Assembly: GCA_021789975.1 (NCBI GenBank)
Contig: JAJYIT010000004.1
Coordinates: 1-64,000 of the forward strand
Origin: Bacteroidota bacterium
GTDB taxonomy: Bacteria > Bacteroidota > Ignavibacteria > Kryptoniales > JAKASW01
Reading direction: 5' to 3'
DNA length: 64,000 nucleotides
Shown here: piece after piece, positions 48,005 to 57,210 of the stretch
Position numbering within the stretch: position 1 is the first letter of the stretch
Layout: each line of letters begins with the position of its first letter
Translations under genes and position numbers: made by a program
The notes under the pieces: generated by a model
What the model was told of the DNA's origin: nothing
Database searches by the model: none
The model's input: the letters and a program-made list of their open reading frames with translations, nothing else

Positions 48005-49345
48005 TTGCCATATTATCCAAATACAGACGAAGACCGTCGCGAAATGCTTGACGCCATCGGCGTGACAAGCTTTGAAGATCTAATCAAAGACATTCCGCAT
48101 GAAATCAGACTGAAAGAACCTCTGAAAATCCCGGCCGCGATGAGCGAGATAGAGGTTACCAAACATCTTTCGTCGCTGGCAAAGAAAAACGTGAACGCCC
48201 AGGATGCAATTTCGTTTCTTGGTGCGGGAGTCTACGATCATTTCATCCCATCGGCAGTCGCAGCACTTCTCGGACGTTCCGAATTCTATACGGCTTACAC
48301 GCCATATCAGGCAGAAGTCAGCCAGGGTACGTTGCAGTCAATCTATGAATACCAGACGATGATCTGCAAGCTCACCGGAATGGATATTTCCAACGCTTCG
48401 CTTTATGACGCAGGAAGCGCACTTGCGGAAGCATCGCTGATGTCCGTCTCCCACACCGGCAGAAAGAAGATCATCGCGGCGCATCCTATACATCCCCACT
48501 ACCTGCAGGTGGTGAGAACTTACATTCACGGTCAGGGGTTCGAGCTGGTCGAAGTGCCGCCGCGTGATGGGTTGGTGGATATTGAATCAATGAGAAAAGC
48601 GGTCGATGAAGGCACAGCAGCTGTGATGGTACAGCAGCCTTCGTTCTTCGGTACACTGAATGACGTTTTTGAAATCGGAGAGATTGCCCATTCAAAGAAG
48701 GCATTGTTCGTCGTCGATGTTAACCCAATGTCGCTCGGCTTACTCGTGCCTCCCGGCGAGTATGGAGCCGATGTCGTTGTCGGCGAAGGGCAGCCACTTG
48801 GAATACCACAGAGTCTCGGCGGGCCGTTCCTGGGGATTTTCGCAGTAAAGGAAGCGCTCTTGCGTCGATTGCCCGGGAGACTCGCAGGAGTTACGGTAGA
48901 TGCCGAAGGAAATCGAGGATTTGTTCTTACTCTTCAGACCCGGGAGCAACAGATACGGCGGGAGAGAGCCACTTCGAATATCTGCACCAACGAAGGTCTT
49001 ATCATGCTGGCGGCAACGATATATATGTCGCTCATGGGTAAGGAAGGTATCCGTGAGGTTGCCGAGCAGTCGAGCGCAAAGGCACATTATCTCGCGGGGC
49101 AAATCGGGAAGATTCCCGGTTACGGCCTGAAATACGAGCAGCCTTTCTTCAACGAATTTATTGTTTCAACTCCGGCTCCCGCTAATAAGGTCATCGAATT
49201 GGGAGTTGAAAAGAACTTTCTCGCAGGTGTCGATATCGAGAAGCTGACCCCATCCGAGAAAGGGATGCTGGTTGCCGTGACAGAGAAGAGATCAAAGGAA
49301 GAAATGGACCAGTTCGTGGAGTTCCTACGAACCATCGGGAAGTAG
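48005..49345 (+). CDS. gcvPA: Glycine dehydrogenase (aminomethyl-transferring) subunit 1
   Basis: SFLGAGVYDHFIPSAVAALLGRSEFYTAYTPYQAEVSQGTLQSIYEYQTMI. TTG start. Confidence 0.96.
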   Translation: MPYYPNTDEDRREMLDAIGVTSFEDLIKDIPHEIRLKEPLKIPAAMSEIEVTKHLSSLAKKNVNAQDAISFLGAGVYDHFIPSAVAALLGRSEFYTAYTPYQAEVSQGTLQSIYEYQTMICKLTGMDISNASLYDAGSALAEASLMSVSHTGRKKIIAAHPIHPHYLQVVRTYIHGQGFELVEVPPRDGLVDIESMRKAVDEGTAAVMVQQPSFFGTLNDVFEIGEIAHSKKALFVVDVNPMSLGLLVPPGEYGADVVVGEGQPLGIPQSLGGPFLGIFAVKEALLRRLPGRLAGVTVDAEGNRGFVLTLQTREQQIRRERATSNICTNEGLIMLAATIYMSLMGKEGIREVAEQSSAKAHYLAGQIGKIPGYGLKYEQPFFNEFIVSTPAPANKVIELGVEKNFLAGVDIEKLTPSEKGMLVAVTEKRSKEEMDQFVEFLRTIGK

Positions 49346-49574
49346 GTACTCGCTCGATACTGCGCTCCTGCTTAATCCGTTTTCCGAAGAAATCTCTGCA
49401 TAGACTCTGATCCATGCGCTATGCCTGGAGCGGTTGTGTAAGAAACCCCTCGCCATTCCGAACGGACTTTCACTCCGAAGCATAATCTTCTACTCATTCA
49501 GAATCTGTCTGAAATCTAATGCCTTCTGTTGATTCCTTTTGCAAATTCACCAACGGTCGTTAACTTGAAGTCGC

Positions 49575-51125
49575 ATGGATAAAATTCTCATTCTCGATTT
49601 CGGTGCACAATATACTCAGCTGATCTCCCGGCGCGTCAGAGAGCTCAACGTACTGAGTCTCGTGGAGAATTTTGATTTCTCTTATGAGAAAGTCGTACAG
49701 CTTGGTCCGAAGGGCATAATCCTTTCAGGCGGGCCATCAAGCGTGTATCAGCCCGGAGCTCCGCTTCCGGATAAGAGAATACTTGAGGCAGGCATACCGA
49801 TCCTCGGTATCTGTTACGGGCTTCAAGTAATTGCGAGACTTCTGGGCGGCGATGTGGATCGGTCTGCTCACCAGGAATTCGGCAAAGCGCTCCTCGTGGT
49901 GGACGACGCGAGCGATCTATTCGCGGGAATTGGCGATGTATCTAAAGTATGGATGAGCCATGCCGACAAGGTTACAAAGCTGCCCGAAGGGTTCGTTCCA
50001 ATCGCACACACCGATAACTCTCCGGTCGCTGCCCTCCGGTCGAAGTCAAGAAGCATGTATGGTGTTCAGTTTCACCCTGAGGTGGTCCATACGGCCAAAG
50101 GAAAAGAGATACTTTCAAATTTCCTTTTCAGGGTATGCGGCTGTGCCGGCGATTGGAAGACGGGGAACTTCATCGAAGAGAAGATCCGCGAAATAAAAGA
50201 GGAAGTCGGAAGCGGAAAAGTCGTTTGTGCGTTGAGTGGCGGTGTGGATTCTGCCGTCGCGGCAGTTCTTATACATAGAGCCATAGGCGAGAGGCTGCAT
50301 TCTGTTCATATCGACAACGGCCTCATGCGCAAGGATGAAAGCAAGAAAGTCGTCGAGTATTTCAAGAATAACTTCAGCCTGAACCTTCATCACATCGATG
50401 CTTCGGATGAGTTCCTGAATAAGCTCCGCGGTGTTGTCGACCCTGAAAAGAAGAGAAAGATAATCGGCAATACCTTCATAGAAATTTTCGAAAGGGTCGC
50501 CCGCGAAATACAATCGGAAGATCAAGGAGGAACTATCGAATTCCTCGCACAAGGGACGCTGTACCCTGACGTGATAGAATCAAAATCGCATAAAGGGCCT
50601 TCTGCAAAAATAAAAACTCATCACAATGTCGGCGGGCTGCCGGAAGTAATGAAGCTGAGACTTATCGAGCCATTCAGGCTCCTCTTCAAAGACGAAGTTC
50701 GACAGGTGGGTCGCGAGCTCGGAATTTCAGACGAGATAATCGAAAGACACCCTTTTCCCGGACCGGGCCTCGCCGTGAGAATACTCGGAGACGTGACGCG
50801 AGAGAAACTCGATATTCTTCGCAAGTCTGACGATGTCTTCATCGACGAGATCAGGAAGTTCGGGATTTACAGGCAGATTTGGCAGGCGTTTGCAGTACTT
50901 CTTCCGGTTCAATCCGTGGGAGTGATGGGTGACGAGCGAACTTACGAGTACACTATCGCGCTCCGTGCCGTAACCAGCGAAGATGGAATGACTGCAGACT
51001 GGGTGCAGCTCCCGTATGAACTTTTGAACACCGTATCTAACCGGATAATCAACGAAGTCAGGGGAGTAAACAGAGTCGTTTACGACGTGAGCAGCAAACC
51101 TCCGGCGACTATAGAGTGGGAGTGA
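49575..51125 (+). CDS. guaA: GMP synthase (glutamine-hydrolysing)
   Basis: [70 protein letters not shown]-terminal KPPATIEWE. Confidence 0.98.
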   Translation: MDKILILDFGAQYTQLISRRVRELNVLSLVENFDFSYEKVVQLGPKGIILSGGPSSVYQPGAPLPDKRILEAGIPILGICYGLQVIARLLGGDVDRSAHQEFGKALLVVDDASDLFAGIGDVSKVWMSHADKVTKLPEGFVPIAHTDNSPVAALRSKSRSMYGVQFHPEVVHTAKGKEILSNFLFRVCGCAGDWKTGNFIEEKIREIKEEVGSGKVVCALSGGVDSAVAAVLIHRAIGERLHSVHIDNGLMRKDESKKVVEYFKNNFSLNLHHIDASDEFLNKLRGVVDPEKKRKIIGNTFIEIFERVAREIQSEDQGGTIEFLAQGTLYPDVIESKSHKGPSAKIKTHHNVGGLPEVMKLRLIEPFRLLFKDEVRQVGRELGISDEIIERHPFPGPGLAVRILGDVTREKLDILRKSDDVFIDEIRKFGIYRQIWQAFAVLLPVQSVGVMGDERTYEYTIALRAVTSEDGMTADWVQLPYELLNTVSNRIINEVRGVNRVVYDVSSKPPATIEWE

Positions 51126-51173
51126 ATGTTTAGTTCAAAGCTCTTATAATCTTATGAAGAACTAAAACTGAAC

Positions 51174-52133
51174 ATGCCACTTTCAGCCAAAAACATGCTC
51201 GACGAAGCTCTCGACTATTTGAGCGAAGAAAAACCGCTCCATGCTATGCAGATTCTCAGACGAGCGATCGATAATGATCCTGATTACGGTGAGGCTTATC
51301 TGAAGCTTGCGGAAATCTACATCGGCTCGAAGAATTATGACGCCGCGGAAAAGATCCTTTCGGAAGGTCTCGCACAGATCGAGTTAAATCGATCTGAGGA
51401 TTCTGTCCGTGACAGGTTATCTTATGCACTTGGAAGTCTCTACTATAATCTGGGAAATTCTGAGAAGGCCCTTCCTCTCCTCAGGATGCTTGATTCATGG
51501 CGAAACCCCGGCGTTCATCTGGCTTTGGCAACGATCTTCATCGAACAGAACCATTATTCCGACGCAATGTCTGAAGTGAGACAGGTCCTAAGGATCGACG
51601 CAAAGTACCCGGATGCAAACGGCGTGCTCGGTAGAGTCTTCCTCAAACAGAAAGATTTTAATAACGCCATCAAGTTCTTTAAACGGGAGCTGGCTGTCAA
51701 CGAGACATCGGTTGAGTTCAGACTTGATCTGGCGACTGCTTATTATTTGCTTGGCGCACTTTGGGATGCACTTGAAGAGTTCACGCTGTTGATCGATACC
51801 GATCCGGATTTCTTTCCGGGCTGGCTGATGTGCGGCAAGATACTTCTCGAAGTGGGTAGATTGAGCGAGTCGGAATTTTACCTGAGTAGAGCAGAGAGTC
51901 TCAACCCTAAAAGCCCTGAGGTGATGCACTCACTCGCCAATTTATATAGCACGGTGGGTGAAATCGACAAAGCGAGGTCAATCTTTGATGAGCTTGCGAA
52001 ATCAGGTTCTTTGATTGAAGATGATCAGGATGCACTTGAGCGATTGTCCAGAAGCCGCGATCTGACCGAACCGAACTCCGTGTGGTCGCATAAACCCGAC
52101 GAAACGGTTGGCCGAAGGAAGCACAGGCGCTGA
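51174..52133 (+). CDS. TPR-repeat protein
   Basis: Serial TPR units (AYLKLAEIYIGSKNYDAAEKIL, LSYALGSLYYNLGNSEKALPLL, DANGVLGRVFLKQKDFNNAIKFF). Confidence 0.85.
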   Translation: MPLSAKNMLDEALDYLSEEKPLHAMQILRRAIDNDPDYGEAYLKLAEIYIGSKNYDAAEKILSEGLAQIELNRSEDSVRDRLSYALGSLYYNLGNSEKALPLLRMLDSWRNPGVHLALATIFIEQNHYSDAMSEVRQVLRIDAKYPDANGVLGRVFLKQKDFNNAIKFFKRELAVNETSVEFRLDLATAYYLLGALWDALEEFTLLIDTDPDFFPGWLMCGKILLEVGRLSESEFYLSRAESLNPKSPEVMHSLANLYSTVGEIDKARSIFDELAKSGSLIEDDQDALERLSRSRDLTEPNSVWSHKPDETVGRRKHRR

Positions 52134-52140
52134 TTAATTC

Positions 52141-54078
52141 ATGAGGACATTTGTCCTTATCCTCGTCTTCGCGGGAGCGTCGACTGCGTGGGCCCAGATC
52201 CCCTTCAGGCAAGCTGACGAAACCGCTTACACTCAAGGCCTGACAAGCTTCAATCAAGGCGACTACGCCACGGCGTTCGAGTATTTCGACCAGGTTATGG
52301 GCGATTCGCTCAATCAGCGTTCGGCTGAAGCCTATTATTACGGCGCGCGGTCGCTATTCAATATGCGTCAATTTACGCAAGCCGTCGGCGTGATAGACAC
52401 CTTTCTGCTCGTTTTCCCGGGTGATGAACACAGATATGACATGATGAATGAGCTGGGCGCGGTCTATTTTGAGCTGGGAGATTATGACTCCGCTGCGGCG
52501 CAATTCGTAACTGTGATCGATTCAGCATCAGACCGGGTCGTGCGTGATCAGGCAGCCTCAAGCTTGCGCGCACTTGTGGACTCGGACCTCAGTTTCCCGG
52601 AAATAGAAAGTCTCTTCGGGAGTTGTCACACCAGGGCGTCTTCGCTTATTTTCGCGCTAGGGTTTGCCCGTCGCGCGTATTTCTCCGACAGATACGCTGA
52701 CGCCGACACCATGCTGAATGAATTCAAACAACGATATCCTCAACCTGGCACCGGAAATGGCGAAGTGGAAAAATGGATTGCGAGGATTGCTGCCGACAGC
52801 GTCTTAACTCGGGCTCCCGTTAAGATCGGAGTGCTTTTGCCCCTTGAGTACGGTGCTGGGGTAGGCGACCGACTGCTCCTCGGTCTACAGTTGGCCCTGG
52901 ACGAGTACAACGCAATCTATCCCACCAAAGTAGGCATAGTTCTCGAAAACTACGGCACTAGCATGGTTACTCTTTTCAGAGATATGCTCGGACTCTGCCA
53001 GGATTCAAGCGTCAAGGCAGTTGTCGGCCCGGTCTACAGCAACGAGGTGAGCGAAGTGGCGGGTCTTGCCGATTCAAATCGTCTCCCGCTTATTACTCCT
53101 ACTGCCACACAAGTGGGTCTAGCATTAGACAATGCATACGTGTTCCAGGCCAATCCTGATTTCCAGACTAGAGCGAGATCTATGGCAGATTACGCCGTAG
53201 ACACTCTTCATATAAGGAGCATAGCGATACTCTCACCATCCGATTCTTATGGCCGAGAAATAGCGGGATACTTTGTCGGAAGATTGAGAGAATTGGGGGT
53301 CACTCCTGTTTCGATGCAGTACTTCCCCAGCGGCACAACCGATCTCTCTCAACAGATCGAACAGATAAAAAACGATGCTGCTTCGCACGATGAGCCCTAT
53401 GTCGACTTCGGCAAACTGAACAGAGACGATCTCGCGATGCTCCGCGGCTTCGGAGTGTCTCCATTCCTCATAGACTCACTTGTCAGGGTGAACGGAAGCG
53501 TGGATGCCTACGATCTTTTTGGTAAGAATCCGATACGTGTCGCCGACTCTCTGGGGATACCGATAGACAGCCGCACATCCCTGGGAGACTTTGACGCCCT
53601 CCGCTCTCTCGGAGCCGTGTTCGTTCCACTTACATCTCCGAAAGAAATTGGAGTGGTTGGCGCTCAGTTGGCATACTACAATGTCAAGACGCAATTGTTA
53701 GGCACGGACGACTGGTATGACCTGAATGAGTTGTCAAGCAACGATCCGTATATCGAAGGAGTAATTTTCTGTAGCGACAGTTACTTCAACAAAGCCTCAC
53801 CTGCATATAGTGCCGTCAGCGATTCACTTTCTCAGATTTCAGATGCGGATCTTGACCGGGTAGTCGGATACGGATACGATGTAATGAACTTGCTGCTGAG
53901 CGCTATAAATTCGGGAGACACAACGAGGGGATCCATTACCGGTGCTCTGAAGGAAACGACGTTCGACGGATTACATTCGACTATATCGTTTCGGCGAAAT
54001 AACTCGAACCATTACATTCACATACTGCAGTTCAAGAACGACGGGATAGTTGATTTAGGAGAAATGGACGTGAAATAG
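52141..54078 (+). CDS. N-terminal TPR plus periplasmic ligand-binding (LivK/LpoA-like) fusion protein
   Basis: Signal peptide; TPR (GDYATAFEYFDQVMGDSLNQRSAEAYYYGARSLF); VKIGVLLPLEYGAGVGDRLLLGLQLALDEYN, VKAVVGPVYSNEVSEVAGLADSNRLPLITPTAT. Confidence 0.85.
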   Translation: MRTFVLILVFAGASTAWAQIPFRQADETAYTQGLTSFNQGDYATAFEYFDQVMGDSLNQRSAEAYYYGARSLFNMRQFTQAVGVIDTFLLVFPGDEHRYDMMNELGAVYFELGDYDSAAAQFVTVIDSASDRVVRDQAASSLRALVDSDLSFPEIESLFGSCHTRASSLIFALGFARRAYFSDRYADADTMLNEFKQRYPQPGTGNGEVEKWIARIAADSVLTRAPVKIGVLLPLEYGAGVGDRLLLGLQLALDEYNAIYPTKVGIVLENYGTSMVTLFRDMLGLCQDSSVKAVVGPVYSNEVSEVAGLADSNRLPLITPTATQVGLALDNAYVFQANPDFQTRARSMADYAVDTLHIRSIAILSPSDSYGREIAGYFVGRLRELGVTPVSMQYFPSGTTDLSQQIEQIKNDAASHDEPYVDFGKLNRDDLAMLRGFGVSPFLIDSLVRVNGSVDAYDLFGKNPIRVADSLGIPIDSRTSLGDFDALRSLGAVFVPLTSPKEIGVVGAQLAYYNVKTQLLGTDDWYDLNELSSNDPYIEGVIFCSDSYFNKASPAYSAVSDSLSQISDADLDRVVGYGYDVMNLLLSAINSGDTTRGSITGALKETTFDGLHSTISFRRNNSNHYIHILQFKNDGIVDLGEMDVK

Positions 54079-54118
54079 TTTTCAATCAAACAACACCGCA
54101 GGAAGGGGGCGGGCAGTC

Positions 54119-54841
54119 GTGGAAAAAAATGAAGCGCAAATCGGAAACAAGCATACTCTTCGTGAGTGGCCGGATAGCGAAAAACCGCGTGAGAAGCTTC
54201 TTTCACAAGGCAGCACCAAACTGACAGACGTCGAGCTTCTTGCTATTCTCCTTCGGACCGGGATCAGATCAAAGACGAGTGCGCTCACGGCACTTGATGT
54301 GGCCAGAAACCTGCTTATGACATTCGACAACTCGCTTGGTACGTTGGCAACGAGAGACGCACTCGAGCTTTCCAATGCCGCAGGTATGGGAACAGTAAAG
54401 GGCGTCACGTTGGCGGCCGCGTTCGAGATAGGCAGGAGAATCCAAAACAACCCAGTCGTAAATAATCCTCTTCTTAATAATCCCGAAGCCGTTCATAATT
54501 TCATAATGAGAGACTTTGCTGGCGAGAAGAGAGAGATTTTCAGAGTAATTGCTCTCAGTACCTCCGGGAAAGTCAAGCGGGTTAAAACCATGACCGAGGG
54601 AACATTAAGCGCAAGTCTCGTCGATGCCAGGGCTGTTTTCAAGTTTGCCATCCTTGAGGACGCAGCAAGCATCATCGTGGTACACAACCATCCGAGCGGG
54701 AAACTCGACCCGAGCAAGGAAGACATTCAGATAACCAAAGATCTCGTCCACTCAGGCGAGTTCCTCGACATTCCCGTGCACGACCATCTTATCGTCGGGC
54801 CGACAGGATATCTGAGCATGAAGAACGCAGGCTACGTGTGA
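54119..54841 (+). CDS. radC: RadC family JAB-domain protein
   Basis: REKLLSQGSTKLTDVELLAILLRTGI, VVHNHPSGKLDPSKEDIQITKDL, IPVHDHLIVG (JAMM motif). GTG start. Confidence 0.95.
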   Translation: MEKNEAQIGNKHTLREWPDSEKPREKLLSQGSTKLTDVELLAILLRTGIRSKTSALTALDVARNLLMTFDNSLGTLATRDALELSNAAGMGTVKGVTLAAAFEIGRRIQNNPVVNNPLLNNPEAVHNFIMRDFAGEKREIFRVIALSTSGKVKRVKTMTEGTLSASLVDARAVFKFAILEDAASIIVVHNHPSGKLDPSKEDIQITKDLVHSGEFLDIPVHDHLIVGPTGYLSMKNAGYV

Positions 54842-54900
54842 AGAATTCTCTGCCTTTGAATGTTTCGCCCTAACTGCTATAATTTTGCGGAGAGGAAACA

Positions 54901-55278
54901 ATGGGACTTACAGTTCTGAATGTTGAGGTCGGAAATCCGGTTAAACCAGGTGAGACAGAAAAACTGGAATTTCTGATCGATTCGGGTGCAATCTACTCTG
55001 TGGTACCGGCATACGTGCTTGAGAAATTCGGGCTTGTGCCTCTTTCGGAAGAGGAGTTCCGATTAGCAGACGGAACTAGAATAAGTCGCAAGAAAGGTTG
55101 GGCAATGTTTAGGTATGGTCAGAAGGTCGGCGTCGCGGACGTAATCTTTGGAGAAGAAGGTGATTCAACCTTGTTGGGCGCATTCACCTTGGAAGCGCTG
55201 GGCCCAGCTCTCGATCCGATTAAGCGTGAATTGATAGAATTGCCACTGATACTCGGAGCGTCTACCGTGGAGCGCTGA
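54901..55278 (+). CDS. Clan AA retroviral-like aspartic protease family protein
   Basis: LEFLIDSGAIYSVVPAYVLEKFGL (D-S/T-G motif), LLGAFTLEALG. Confidence 0.75.
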   Translation: MGLTVLNVEVGNPVKPGETEKLEFLIDSGAIYSVVPAYVLEKFGLVPLSEEEFRLADGTRISRKKGWAMFRYGQKVGVADVIFGEEGDSTLLGAFTLEALGPALDPIKRELIELPLILGASTVER

Positions 55279-55381
55279 CTTAATCAGAGAACTTTTCCTT
55301 CAGGCTTAAATTTCCTTGGGGAGATCGGAGAAAGAATCGGATTTTCCCCTTTTCGTTTGGACGCAACTCAAATCGATAAGA

Positions 55382-55410
55382 AAAGAGCGGTCCAGGAATG
55401 ACCGCTCTTT
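55382..55410. terminator. Hairpin AAAGAGCGGTC-caggaat-GACCGCTCTTT, probably bidirectional terminator
   Basis: Perfect 11-bp stem between convergent genes with flanking A/T. Confidence 0.85.
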
Positions 55411-55438
55411 AAGAATACTCGACCAGACCTTTGGCGAC

Positions 55439-56080
55439 TTACTTTTCCACCGGGACACCCTCGTGCTGGGGCTTCTTCGTATACGTTCCGAAAGCAAAAT
55501 CCCACATCGGAGAGCTCACGCCATAGTTGGCATCCGGGTCCATGTAATGGTGCCTCATATGCTGCTGCTTTAGATAGAGAGAAAACTTACCGTGCAGGCT
55601 GAAGTGATGAACTGCGTAATGAGTAAGATCGTAAGTCAAATAGCCAAGAATGAATCCTGCAAAGAAGGGTGGGAGATAAAACGAACCGAGTATCTTCATG
55701 AAAACGAAATAGAAAACGACCGCGAGAGGGATGCTGACAACCGGCGGCATGACAAGACGTGTTGAATCATTTGGATAATCATGGTGCACTCCATGGAACA
55801 TGAAGTGTATCCGCTTTCCCCACTCGCTCTTGGGCACGAAGTGGAATACGTATCTGTGGAGTATATACTCCGTGAAACTCCATACAAGTAGGCCCAGTAC
55901 GAAGAGCAAAATTGCGTAGCCGAAGTTCACGCCGGCAATGAGCGTTTTGTAAGCCATATAGCCGACAACCGGCAAGTAGATTATTGCTGGAATCGAAGGA
56001 TGAACATGAGAGAAGATTTCCAGGAAATCGCTTTGGAACATGCGTGCGGATTCATCATTGTTAGACACGTACCGCTTCAT
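55439..56080 (-). CDS. Fatty acid hydroxylase / sterol desaturase family protein
   Basis: WSFTEYILHRYVFH, HFMFHGVHHDYPNDSTRLVMP, YAVHHFSLHGKFSLYLKQQHMRHHYMDPDANYGVSSPMWDFAFGT (His clusters). Confidence 0.93.
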   Translation of the reverse strand: MKRYVSNNDESARMFQSDFLEIFSHVHPSIPAIIYLPVVGYMAYKTLIAGVNFGYAILLFVLGLLVWSFTEYILHRYVFHFVPKSEWGKRIHFMFHGVHHDYPNDSTRLVMPPVVSIPLAVVFYFVFMKILGSFYLPPFFAGFILGYLTYDLTHYAVHHFSLHGKFSLYLKQQHMRHHYMDPDANYGVSSPMWDFAFGTYTKKPQHEGVPVEK

Positions 56081-56292
56081 CGGGACACTCCTTTGTTCGG
56101 ATTAGGATGATCTGATTCACAATCTCTTAAACCGAATCTCGGCATCTAAAATTCCCCCTCCCGCTATTACGTCCCGGCGTATATACTTACGCTGGCCAAC
56201 ACAGCACACCCTGATAATTTTCGGGAGGACCTGAGAAATTTCCCCTTGGCAGCCTTTGCCCTTAGAACTGCCAGAGGCAAGCAACTAAGCGC

Positions 56293-56580
56293 CTATTCTT
56301 TTTCCGCCTTAGCGTTGTATACGATCTTCCTAATCGTATCGAATCTCAAATAGGGGTATTCGTCCTGAATCTTCTCGATCGCATCCCCGACGCTCATGTA
56401 GTTTCGCAAATCCTTGAACCGACGTTTGATCTGATAATCTCTCACCGCCTTATAGTCCAGCAGGCTGTTCTCAATCAACGTCTTATAGACATCGTCAGTG
56501 ACGATGTCGCTCAAAGGATTCTCAACCTGAGCTTTTTGAACTCGCTTCTTTTCTGAGGGGAGTCCGCCTATCTTTTCCAT
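56293..56580 (-). CDS. Small conserved-looking hypothetical protein (95 aa)
   Basis: Intact ORF with plausible codon content (VYKTLIENSLLDYKAVRDYQIKRRFKDLRNYMSVGDAIEKIQDEYPYLRFDTIRKIVYNAKAEKE). Confidence 0.55.
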   Translation of the reverse strand: MEKIGGLPSEKKRVQKAQVENPLSDIVTDDVYKTLIENSLLDYKAVRDYQIKRRFKDLRNYMSVGDAIEKIQDEYPYLRFDTIRKIVYNAKAEKE

Positions 56581-56795
56581 TTGTTCCTCATGTTTCTTAG
56601 TGAGACTGTTAGTTCTGATGCGTTAACCAAGTCTCCACTTCCCCTCCAAATATGGTTCAAGATTCTTATTCATTTTGATTAATTAGACTCTAACCAACCA
56701 TCAATAGTTTCGTCAACTGCGTATTGCAATGATTCCAACGTGTCTCTGGTCTCTGATGGAGAAACCCTCAAAATTCTCGATATCCGAGCAACTGC

Positions 56796-56875
56796 GCGCT
56801 CTACTGGACTCGAACCAGTGACCTTGGCGCGTAAGGCGCCACGCTCTGAACCGACTAACTCAGTATCCAGAACGC
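56796..56875 (-). pseudogene. Degenerate tRNA-like sequence abutting tRNA-Val, 7-bp acceptor stem, anticodon loop CCUUACG
   Basis: Minus strand: GCGTTCT…TGGCG-CCTTACG-CGCCA…GGTCACTGGTTCGAGTCCAGT-AGAGCGC; D-arm region about 6 nt longer than in the neighbour. Confidence 0.6.
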
Positions 56876-56877
56876 CG

Positions 56878-56952
56878 TGGGCTCTACTGGACTCGAACCA
56901 GTGACCTCTTGCGTGTGAAGCAAGCGCTCTGAACCGACTGAGCTAAGAGCCC
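56878..56952 (-). tRNA. tRNA-Val (anticodon CAC)
   Basis: Minus strand GGGCTCTTAGCTCAGTCGGTTCAGAGCGCTTGCTTCACACGCAAGAGGTCACTGGTTCGAGTCCAGTAGAGCCCA; full cloverleaf. Confidence 0.95.
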
Positions 56953-57210
56953 GAATAATTCACCCAAATAGAATCCCGTGCCGGCGGCATCGTGCCAAGA
57001 GGCCTGGTTCATCATATCTGACTACATCAAAGAACCGAGAATTTCTGCAATCAAAGGCTAAATCCGCTATTAATCTAACCAATCTGACGTTGGCAATCAA
57101 GAAGAGGCACCTGGTAGATTGTGTCCAGTTGTCCAACTGCACAGGCTGCTCAAAAACGAGGGATTTTGCAGGGCCGGAGTTGTTTGGGGCGGGTAGACCA
57201 CCCCCTCGAT

